Shown one piece after another: positions 8,708-14,873 of a DNA stretch of 22,670 nt (positions within the stretch are counted from its first letter, which is position 1; each line of letters opens with the position of its first letter). The translations under genes and the position numbers were made by a program. The notes beneath the pieces are model-generated. The model worked only from the letters and a program-made list of their open reading frames with translations, searched no databases and was not told where the DNA came from. The DNA lies in the NCBI GenBank assembly GCA_963770155.1, contig CAVYOE010000002.1:1-22670 (forward strand), written 5' to 3'. The stretch comes from CAVYOE01 sp963770155 (lineage in GTDB: Bacteria > Actinomycetota > Thermoleophilia > Solirubrobacterales > 70-9).

Positions 8708-9418
8708 GTGACCGCAACCCGCCCGGATGCCGACCCGATCCACCTGCGCCCCTCGGCACCTGTTGCCGCGGATGCGCTCCTCCCCGGTGACCCGGGACGC
8801 GCCCTCGCCCTGGCCCAGGCGCTGCTCACCAAGCCGCTGATGAGCAACCACGCCCGCGGACTGTGGGGCTACTACGGGGAGACCGAGTCAGGACGCGAAC
8901 TGACGATCCAGGCAACCGGGATGGGAGGCCCGAGCGCGGCGATCGTCCTCAGCGAGCTCGCCCGGCTCGGGGTGCGCCGAGCGGTTAGGGTCGGAACCTG
9001 CGGGGCGCTGGACAGCGCGTTCGCACTGGGGCAGTTGCTGGTCGTGACAGAGGCGATCGCCGACGACGGCACCTCTCAGAAGCTTGGCGCCGGGCGGACG
9101 GTCGAGCCCGACCCGGATCTGCGTACCGCCCTTGGGGCCCAGGACGCAGAACCGGCCAAGATCGCCACCACCGATCTCTTCTACGACGGCGATTCCGAGC
9201 GGGGAAACGCCTGGATCGACGAGGGGGCTCAGGCCGTTGAAATGGAGGCCGCGGCGCTGTTCGCGCTCGGCCCGAAGGTCGACGTGCGGATCGGCTGCCT
9301 GCTCGTGGTCAGCGATCTGCTCGAGCAAGGCGTGCGCCGGCGAATCGGCGACGAGGAGCTGGCCGAGGCCGGGATCCGAATGGGGAAGGCGGCTGCCGAC
9401 GCCCTCGCCGACGGCTGA
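8708..9418 (+). CDS. Nucleoside phosphorylase, NP-I family (purine or uridine type)
   Basis: This cytosolic enzyme of nucleoside salvage cleaves a nucleoside with phosphate to base plus (deoxy)ribose-1-phosphate. Its 236 residues match the hexameric DeoD/Udp group. Visible motifs are the phosphate-site LLPGDPGRA (25-31), a conserved Arg at 50, ATGMGGPSAAIVLSEL (69-84), RVGTCGAL (94-101), the ribose-binding VEMEAAALF (177-185) and VVSD (200-203). The VEMEAAALF block and the SD pair fit both DeoD and uridine phosphorylase, so base preference cannot be settled here. The start is GTG 8708. An 11-base spacer separates it from a TAGGCT hexamer at 8691-8696. It is divergent from the helical-protein gene and its 3' end faces the coiled-coil gene with a 15-base gap. 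Confidence 0.85.
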   Translation: MTATRPDADPIHLRPSAPVAADALLPGDPGRALALAQALLTKPLMSNHARGLWGYYGETESGRELTIQATGMGGPSAAIVLSELARLGVRRAVRVGTCGALDSAFALGQLLVVTEAIADDGTSQKLGAGRTVEPDPDLRTALGAQDAEPAKIATTDLFYDGDSERGNAWIDEGAQAVEMEAAALFALGPKVDVRIGCLLVVSDLLEQGVRRRIGDEELAEAGIRMGKAAADALADG

Positions 9419-9433
9419 GACTCGTGCCCCGCC

Positions 9434-9865
9434 CTACTCGCTGAGACCGAGGCGTTCCTGCTCGTAGGCGAGGGGCGACTGCTCGCGGGAGACGTTCGCC
9501 TCCCCTTTGCGCGCACGGGAAAGCTCGTGCTCGAGGCGGTCGATCGTGTCCTCGAGCTCCTCAATCCGGTCCGAGACCGAGCGCAGGCGCCGGCTGAGCC
9601 GGTCGAGGTCGTTGGCGGTGGCGATGTTGAGGTTGCGGAGGGCCTGGTTGGAGGCGTCGGTGGCGAGATCGCGTGCGCCGAACGCCGCCTTCAGGGCCTG
9701 GTTCAGGACCGGGTTGTCGAGCAGAGCGTTGACCGCATCGGCGACCGCCTCGGGGCTGCGCGAGGAGATGCGCTCGCGAAAGCGCTCGGGGTCGCTCTTA
9801 TGTGGGTCGCTCGTGTCCTGATCGTCGAGCGGGTCCTCGCCAAGCGTGTCGGGATCCCGATCCAA
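9434..9865 (-). CDS. Hypothetical coiled-coil protein
   Basis: This 143-residue protein has no recognised family. The N-terminus is acidic and Asp-rich (DRDPDTLGEDPLDDQDTSDPHKSD). A helical segment follows (EAVADAVNALLDNPVLNQALKAAFGARD), then a coiled coil at about 90-125 (LDRLSRRLRSVSDRIEELEDTIDRLEHELSRAR), and a short polar tail. It has no signal peptide. The longer in-frame option starting near 10042 has a Cys/His/Arg-rich extension unlike real protein, so I chose TTG 9865. That start has GGTGGACAGG just upstream and a TACGGT hexamer nine bases before it. It is convergent with the nucleoside phosphorylase and divergent from the peptidoglycan hydrolase. The DNPVLNQALKAAFGARD block and coiled coil suggest a scaffold or granule-associated role at most. 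Confidence 0.65.
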   Translation of the reverse strand: MDRDPDTLGEDPLDDQDTSDPHKSDPERFRERISSRSPEAVADAVNALLDNPVLNQALKAAFGARDLATDASNQALRNLNIATANDLDRLSRRLRSVSDRIEELEDTIDRLEHELSRARKGEANVSREQSPLAYEQERLGLSE

Positions 9866-9874
9866 TGCCTGTCC

Positions 9875-9880
9875 ACCGTA
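9875..9880 (-). promoter_or_regulatory. Putative -10 element of the coiled-coil gene
   Basis: TACGGT on the minus strand is nine bases before the TTG start at 9865. Unlike the other cases, GGTGG overlaps this region and may serve as a weak ribosome binding site. Confidence 0.3.
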
Positions 9881-10068
9881 GCGCGCGTCGCTGTTTGCGG
9901 GCGCATGCCCGAGCCGTGCCTGGCAGGAGGCGTGCAACCAGGCACGAAATGCGCTTACGCGTTGCAAACCTCTGGGCGACCAAGTAGCTTTCTCGTGCCT
10001 GCGGGAGCAGGGCCGCTTGTGCGGAGTCACGCATAACTGCACTGCCCGGGGCCCGCGGTCGAACGGAG

Positions 10069-12471
10069 ATGAAACGAACTTTCACACTCGCGATCGCCTT
10101 GGGGGTTGCCTTTGCCGCGGTCTGGGCGGGAACCGCCGGGTCGGTCACCCTTGACCTCGGCGGCGGGGTCCAGGTGCATGTGCCGACCGGGGCCGCGCTG
10201 CCCGGCTGTACCGACCTGAGCGACAACGATGGCGACGGCCTCGTCGACCTCGGCGACCCGGGCTGTTCGGGCCCGCTCGACGGTGACGAGTACAACGCTC
10301 CCGCCGCCCCCGGCGGCGGTGGCAGCGGCGACCCGGGCACTCCGGGCGCCGCTCCCGGCACCCCCGGTGCCGGCCAGGGAGGAGCCGGCGCGACGCCCGG
10401 CAAGCCCGGCTACAAGCCCGGTAAGACCGCGACCGGCGGGGTCCTCGGTCCCAACGGCAAGGGCAAGCGCAAGAAGATCGAGGAGCCCGAGATCCGCAAT
10501 CCCGACGGCAGCCCGACGAACGCCAACCCGACCCTTTCGATCACCCAGTTCGGCCCCGCTCCGCTCGGCGTCCCCAACTTCATCATCGACCGGTTCGAGA
10601 TTCCGCCGTTCCTGCTGCCGATCTACCAGGCCTGCGGCACCCAGTACGGGATGCCGTGGCAGGTGCTCGCATCCATCAACAAGATCGAGACCGCCTTCGG
10701 CACCAACCTCAACGTCTCCTCGGCCGGCGCGGTGGGCTGGATGCAGTTCCTGCCCTCGACCTGGGAGATGTACGGGACGGACGCCAACAACGACGGCCGC
10801 AAGGACCCCTACAACCCGGTCGACGCGATCTGCGCCGCGGCCCGCTATCTCAAGGCCGCCGGCGGACAGGAGGACCTGCGCCAGGGGATCTTCGCCTACA
10901 ACCACGCCGACTGGTACGTCGACGAGGTCCTGCTGTACGCGCGGCAGTACGGCAAGCTCCCCGACTCGCTGGTCGGATCGCTAACCGGGCTCACCGAGGA
11001 CGCCCACTTCCCGGTTGCCGCCAACGCCCGCTACGCCGACGACATCTCCGAGCGCGAGGCCCTGCGCCGCTCCAAGACGAATCGGCTCGAGGCGGGCAAC
11101 GCCGCCGACGTGATCTCGGACTCCCCGACCCGTCGAGGGATCAACATCTACTCGAGGGTGGATGCCCCGGTCGTTGCGGTCAACGACGGCGTGATCAAGG
11201 CGATCGGCGAGAACGAGAAGCTCGGCAAGTTCATCGTCCTCCAGGACGCATACGGCAACCGCTACACCTATGCCGGGCTCGGCAGCGTCTCCGAGCTTCA
11301 TCCGGTTCCGAAGAAGGAGGCGCTCACCGCCGAGGACTTCGAGCTGGTCCGGCCGAAGGCCGACCCGAAGCCCGAGGACCCGGCCAGCGCCGGCACCAAC
11401 GATGTCGAGGTCGACCGCGCCGCTCCAGAGAAGGAGGAGGGTGGCCCGGTCAACACCGAGGAGCTCCGGGCCCGGCTCTTCGCGCTGCCCGAGCGCGACG
11501 CCAATGCCGAGGCCGCCGGGCTCTCCGGCCAGCTCGATGCGCTGCTCGGCGAGCGCGTCCCGGCGTACGAGACCTTCAAGAGCTACTTCTCCGGAGTCTT
11601 CAAGTTCGACCGGCGCACGATGGAGCTGAAGCCGCTCAAGGTCGGCTCCAAGGTCACCGGCGGGACGGTGCTCGGCCGGATCGGCCGCGACGGCCGCGCC
11701 GCGCCGCACGTCCACTTCGCGATCCGGCCCGCAGGCCGCGGCGCTCCGAAGATCGATCCGAAGCCGGTCCTCGACGGCTGGAAGCTGCTCGAGTCGACCG
11801 CGATCTATCGCGCCGCGGGCAAGGACCCGTTCGGCGGCTCCGAGGCGACGATCGGCCAAGTCCTCCTCATGAACAAGTTCTCACTCCAGCAGCGGGTGCT
11901 CGCCGACCCGAGGATCGAGACCTACGCCTGCGGCCGGACCGATATCGAGACCGGCCAGATCGACCGCCGCACCCTGGCGATGCTCGAGTACCTCGCCGAG
12001 AGGGGCTATCGCCTCACGATCACCTCGCTCAGGTGCGGCCACAGCTTCTACACGACGTCAGGGAACGTCTCGGCCCATACCAGCGGGAACGCGGTCGACA
12101 TCGCGCAGGTGAACGGCCTGCCCATCCTCGGCAACCAGGGCAGGGGCTCGATCACCGAGGCGGTGGTGCGCGACCTGATGAAGCTGCAGGGCACGATGCG
12201 CCCGGCCCAGATCATCACGCTCATGGACTTCGGTCCCCCGACCTTCGCCATGGGCGACCACGACGACCACATCCACGTCGGCTACACACCGACCTTCGGC
12301 TCGGGCCAGCTCGGGGAGCAGCTCGCGCGCGTGCTGAAGCCCGACCAGTGGGAGCGCCTGATCGACCGCCTCGGCGAGATCGACAACCCGAAGGTGCCGA
12401 CCAAGCCGTCGAAGTACTCCAAGCCGGTCAACGGCAAGCGCCGCTCGAGCGAAGCCCACATCGGCGAGTAG
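10069..12471 (+). CDS. Multi-domain secreted peptidoglycan hydrolase: transglycosylase, degenerate M23, M15-like
   Basis: This 800-residue protein has a signal peptide (1-25) and then a Cys-flanked DNDGDG loop (47-75) resembling EF-hand or thrombospondin type-3 calcium sites. A Gly/Pro-rich linker (78-140) follows. A lytic-transglycosylase domain (about 180-295) carries the probable catalytic Glu207 in INKIETAFG and the supporting GAVGWMQFLPSTWEMYG. An M23-like domain (about 355-560) has the barrel core and HVH (547-549) but lacks the first His/Asp zinc ligands (RRGINIYSR instead of H-x-G-x-D) and is split by an insert (about 411-520). An M15-like domain (about 605-740) has SAHTSGNAVDIA (H670, D677) and DHIHVGY (H734/H736), the zinc set expected for a D,D- or L,D-peptidase. 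It should act on the cell wall outside the membrane. The ATG has GGAG directly adjacent, so initiation may rely on other signals. Confidence 0.85.
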   Translation: MKRTFTLAIALGVAFAAVWAGTAGSVTLDLGGGVQVHVPTGAALPGCTDLSDNDGDGLVDLGDPGCSGPLDGDEYNAPAAPGGGGSGDPGTPGAAPGTPGAGQGGAGATPGKPGYKPGKTATGGVLGPNGKGKRKKIEEPEIRNPDGSPTNANPTLSITQFGPAPLGVPNFIIDRFEIPPFLLPIYQACGTQYGMPWQVLASINKIETAFGTNLNVSSAGAVGWMQFLPSTWEMYGTDANNDGRKDPYNPVDAICAAARYLKAAGGQEDLRQGIFAYNHADWYVDEVLLYARQYGKLPDSLVGSLTGLTEDAHFPVAANARYADDISEREALRRSKTNRLEAGNAADVISDSPTRRGINIYSRVDAPVVAVNDGVIKAIGENEKLGKFIVLQDAYGNRYTYAGLGSVSELHPVPKKEALTAEDFELVRPKADPKPEDPASAGTNDVEVDRAAPEKEEGGPVNTEELRARLFALPERDANAEAAGLSGQLDALLGERVPAYETFKSYFSGVFKFDRRTMELKPLKVGSKVTGGTVLGRIGRDGRAAPHVHFAIRPAGRGAPKIDPKPVLDGWKLLESTAIYRAAGKDPFGGSEATIGQVLLMNKFSLQQRVLADPRIETYACGRTDIETGQIDRRTLAMLEYLAERGYRLTITSLRCGHSFYTTSGNVSAHTSGNAVDIAQVNGLPILGNQGRGSITEAVVRDLMKLQGTMRPAQIITLMDFGPPTFAMGDHDDHIHVGYTPTFGSGQLGEQLARVLKPDQWERLIDRLGEIDNPKVPTKPSKYSKPVNGKRRSSEAHIGE

Positions 12472-12604
12472 CGCCGGTCCCACGCTTCTCTCTTTCTTTC
12501 AGTTCGAATACGCCGGAGCGCTCGGCCTCGGCGACGGCCGCTACGCCGTCCGTGACGAGGACGATCCCTCCCGCGAGCGGGTTCTGATCATCCAGAGCTT
12601 CGGG

Positions 12605-13054
12605 GTGGAGCACCCGCGCCGCCGACGCCGCCGGCGGCGCAGCAAGGCCCAGCCCGTCGACCCACCTGCCGAGCCGCAGTCGGTGCCGGTGACCCGGGCC
12701 ACCGTTGCGGCCGGCGAGCAATTCGATGACGACAGCGCCGGCGTGGCCTGGCTGGACGACCTCGCCAAGGACCAGACGCGACGCAAGGCGGCGGCCGAGG
12801 ACGCACTTGCGGTCCTTAACCGGGCCCTCGAGGCTCTTCGGGAGGTCTCCGACGACGCGGCGGTCTCACCGGTCGCTCTCGGCACCGCCCTCTCGGTCCG
12901 GGTCGGCTTCGGCACGGGCGAGCAGCTCGCCGACAGCTCCTGGACCGCCGCCCGCGAGCTCCCCTCCTTCGCCCGGCACCACGACCTCGACCGTCAGCGG
13001 AAGGTGGCGTTGCGCCTTTCCGGGCGCGAGCCCGAGGCAGAGGAGCCGGGCTAG
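12605..13054 (+). CDS. Hypothetical charged protein, 5' end uncertain
   Basis: From the GTG at 12605 the product is 149 residues: an Arg-rich run (PRRRRRRRRSK), a Pro-rich linker, then a domain running VPVTRATVAAGEQFDDD...AWLDDLAKD, a helix (ALAVLNRALEALREVSDD) and LSVRVGFGTGEQLADSSWTAARELPS. I recall similar proteins only as hypothetical in related actinobacteria. The frame is open and coding-like upstream to about 12500 (QFEYAGALGLGDGRYAVRDEDD...RVLIIQSFGVEHP), which looks like a true first strand of this protein. No ATG, GTG or TTG occurs in that stretch, so the real start is lost, non-canonical, or hidden by a base error. It follows the hydrolase gene closely and may be co-transcribed. 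There is no signal peptide. Confidence 0.6.
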   Translation: MEHPRRRRRRRRSKAQPVDPPAEPQSVPVTRATVAAGEQFDDDSAGVAWLDDLAKDQTRRKAAAEDALAVLNRALEALREVSDDAAVSPVALGTALSVRVGFGTGEQLADSSWTAARELPSFARHHDLDRQRKVALRLSGREPEAEEPG

Positions 13055-13055
13055 C

Positions 13056-13069
13056 GGCTGAGAACAGCC
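13056..13069 (+). terminator. Weak hairpin after the hypothetical gene
   Basis: GGCTG-AGAA-CAGCC forms a short stem just past the stop at 13054, followed by CGCTTT. It could terminate the hydrolase-hypothetical transcript before the SnoaL-like genes. The stem is only five base pairs. Confidence 0.3.
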
Positions 13070-13141
13070 CGCTTTGCATGGGCAAGCGGCATGCCACGAC
13101 TCCTGGCGGCCCTGGCAGTGCGGCCCGGCGGGGATGAGCGC

Positions 13142-13147
13142 GATACT
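13142..13147 (+). promoter_or_regulatory. Putative -10 element of the first SnoaL-like gene
   Basis: GATACT is nine bases before the ATG at 13157. It lies in a 32-base block (13142-13173) that is identical to 13657-13688 before the second paralogue, so element and start were duplicated together. Confidence 0.5.
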
Positions 13148-13156
13148 GCGCGGGCG

Positions 13157-13555
13157 ATGTCGGAGGAGAACGTTGAAGCTCTGAAACGTCGTATCCCCGT
13201 GGCCGCCGACCCGGAGCGATTCGATGACTTTCTCGCCATCCTGGACGACGACGTGGTGTGGGATACCCGCGATCAGTTCCCGGGAGGCGCGGTCCACGGC
13301 CGCGACGGTGTTCGCGAGTTCTTTCGTCAGTGGTCCGGCGCCTTCGAGGACTTCCGTTCCGAGACGAAGGAGTGCCTCGGCGCGGGAAGCGCGGTCTACA
13401 CCCACATACGTCAGTGGGGGCGCGGCAAAGGGAGCGGTGCAGCCGCCGAGAACGACTTCTGGCTGGTGTGGCTCTTCCTTCAAGGCAGGGTCGTCCGAGT
13501 GACCTATTTCCCGAGCCGGGAGGAAGCCCTCGAAGCCGCCGGGCTGTCGAAGTAG
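13157..13555 (+). CDS. SnoaL-like (NTF2 fold) protein, paralogue 1
   Basis: This 132-residue protein has the SnoaL/NTF2-like cone fold pattern: N-terminal helices (NVEALKRRI...PERFDDFLAILDDDVVWDTR), the GRDGVREFFRQWSGAFEDFRSE segment, then strands ending RVVRVTYFPSREEALEAAGLSK. The MSEENVE start and ALEAAGLS end mark a lineage family that is usually multicopy in Thermoleophilia-like genomes (recollection, not a search). The fold serves in polyketide cyclases, isomerases and binding proteins, so no substrate can be named. I chose ATG 13157 over an upstream in-frame ATG at 13091, because the paralogue at 13672 starts at the same residue and both sit behind the same GATACT block. Confidence 0.8.
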   Translation: MSEENVEALKRRIPVAADPERFDDFLAILDDDVVWDTRDQFPGGAVHGRDGVREFFRQWSGAFEDFRSETKECLGAGSAVYTHIRQWGRGKGSGAAAENDFWLVWLFLQGRVVRVTYFPSREEALEAAGLSK

Positions 13556-13656
13556 GGCACTTAGGCCGCGACCCGCAGCGGGGGCAACGCCAGGCCGTTA
13601 CATAAAGAAGGGTGGTACTCCTGGCGGCCCTGGCAGTTGGACGGCGGCTTTAGCGG

Positions 13657-13662
13657 GATACT
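13657..13662 (+). promoter_or_regulatory. Putative -10 element of the second SnoaL-like gene
   Basis: This GATACT is nine bases before the ATG at 13672 and matches the upstream block of the first paralogue. A further 21-base identity (13617-13637 versus 13099-13119) lies upstream and may hold shared promoter or operator sequence. Confidence 0.5.
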
Positions 13663-13671
13663 GCGCGGGCG

Positions 13672-14067
13672 ATGTCGGAGGAGAACGTGGAGATCGTGCG
13701 GCGGGCCTATGCCGAGTTCGAGCGCGGCAACTTTTGGGTGCCCGAGTTCTTCGATCCGAGTATCCGAATCAAGTGGCTCGACGCTGTAGGTACGGAAACG
13801 GAGACCGTAGGACTCGAAGCCATGTCGGACTTCATGAAGAACTTTCTCGACGTCTATGAGAATCTGACGCTCAACGCCGAGCGGATCATCGACGCCGGAG
13901 ATCAGGTGGTCGTCTCCGCGGCTTGGCGAGGGCGCGGCAAGGCTTCCGGCGCCGCCACCGAGTGGCGCCATGCGTCCGTGGTGACCCTTCGTGAAGGAAG
14001 GGTATTCAGCATCGTGGCGTACCCCGACCCGGCGGACGCCCTCGAAGCCGCCGGGCTGTCGGAGTAG
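13672..14067 (+). CDS. SnoaL-like (NTF2 fold) protein, paralogue 2
   Basis: This 131-residue paralogue of the preceding gene starts MSEENVEIVRRAYAEFERGNF, the usual first helix of this family. It continues with WVPEFFDPSIRIKWLD, GLEAMSDFMKNFLDVYENL, and the strands AERIIDAGDQVVVSAAWRGRGKASGA and ASVVTLREGRVFSIVAYPDPADALEAAGLSE. It is closer to the common family form than paralogue 1, which has diverged in its middle. It is probably cytosolic with unknown ligand or substrate. The ATG at 13672 lies behind the duplicated GATACT block. A short third copy of the start region follows four bases after its stop. Confidence 0.82.
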   Translation: MSEENVEIVRRAYAEFERGNFWVPEFFDPSIRIKWLDAVGTETETVGLEAMSDFMKNFLDVYENLTLNAERIIDAGDQVVVSAAWRGRGKASGAATEWRHASVVTLREGRVFSIVAYPDPADALEAAGLSE

Positions 14068-14070
14068 GCG

Positions 14071-14094
14071 ATGTCGGAGGAGAACGCGCGGTAG
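14071..14094 (+). pseudogene. Remnant of a third SnoaL-like gene start
   Basis: ATGTCGGAGGAGAACG repeats the first 16 bases shared by the two SnoaL-like genes, then reads GCGCGG and a stop, giving MSEENAR. Nothing recognisable follows before the convergent sirtuin gene. It is best read as the leftover of a tandem duplication or recombination between copies, not a working gene. Confidence 0.55.
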
Positions 14095-14105
14095 TTGCGG
14101 CGCGG

Positions 14106-14873
14106 CTAATTGAGCGCTTCCAGGACAGCGGCCAAGTCTTCGGCGACATCCCCGTTGAGGCGCGCGGCAGCATCATGGTCGAACGGGGTCGAGCTGGCCG
14201 TCACGATCGCGACCCGGCCACCACGGGCCAGAGTTACCGAGGGCAGCCCGGCGACGGGATAGACCTCGAGCGAGGAGCCGATGCAGAGCAGGAGGTCGGC
14301 GCGGGAGGCGAGCTCCTCGGCCTCGCGCATCGCGGCCTCGGGTAGGAACTCGCCGAAGAGGACGACGTCGGGCTTGACCAGCTCGGTGCAGGCCGCGCAA
14401 ACGGCGATGCCGTCCTCGTCGAACAGGTCTTCGACCGCGGCGAGCTCGTAGGTCGCATCGCAGGCCTGGCAGCTGGCGGTTCGGATCGAGCCGTGGACCT
14501 CGATCACTCGCTCCGAGCCGGCCTTGTGGTGGAGGGTGTCGATGTTCTGCGTGATCACAGCCTCCAGCCGGCCGCGCCGCTCGAGCTCCGCGAGGGCATT
14601 GTGCGCCGGATTCGGCTCGATCCCATCGAGCGAATGCAGCCGGGGTCGATAGAACTCCCAGAAGCGCTTCGGGTCGCTGCGGAATGCGTCGATGTGGGCG
14701 ACCTCCATCGGATTCACGTTCTCCCACAGCCCCTTGCCTGGAGTGCGGAAGTCGGGGATGCCGGAAGGCACCGAGATACCTGCGCCGGTCAGGGCGACAA
14801 CGCAATCGGCCGCCTCGATCAGGCCAGCGAGGCGCTCGGCCTCCTGCGTGTTCTGGGCTACTTGCCCTTCCAC
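14106..14873 (-). CDS. NAD-dependent protein deacylase, sirtuin family
   Basis: This 255-residue cytosolic sirtuin removes acyl groups from lysines using NAD. Key motifs are GAGIS (30-34), PSGIPDFR (36-43), TQNIDTLH (108-115) and the catalytic His127 in EVHGS. A zinc ribbon has Cys135, Cys138, Cys159 and Cys162, and the nicotinamide/ribose site lies in IGSSLEVYPVAGLP (198-211). All catalytic residues are present. The residues Ala and Tyr/Arg that mark class III desuccinylases are not evident in the expected places, so deacetylase-type activity is more likely (moderate). The start is GTG 14873, inside the 3' end of the upstream fused beta-oxidation gene (16-base overlap), indicating one transcript and possibly coupled translation. 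Bacterial sirtuins often reactivate acyl-CoA-metabolising enzymes, which fits this position. Confidence 0.93.
   Translation of the reverse strand: MEGQVAQNTQEAERLAGLIEAADCVVALTGAGISVPSGIPDFRTPGKGLWENVNPMEVAHIDAFRSDPKRFWEFYRPRLHSLDGIEPNPAHNALAELERRGRLEAVITQNIDTLHHKAGSERVIEVHGSIRTASCQACDATYELAAVEDLFDEDGIAVCAACTELVKPDVVLFGEFLPEAAMREAEELASRADLLLCIGSSLEVYPVAGLPSVTLARGGRVAIVTASSTPFDHDAAARLNGDVAEDLAAVLEALN

Noticed and set aside
9866..10068. c-di-AMP (ydaO-type) riboswitch before the cell-wall hydrolase
   Set aside because: I could not find the conserved core sequences of that class; only a 6-base inverted repeat TGCAAC...GTTGCA is visible.
10656..12587. Long open frame (643 codons) in another frame of the hydrolase gene
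   Set aside because: The product is Arg/Pro/Gly-rich shadow sequence, while the overlapping frame holds a signal peptide and clear enzyme domains.
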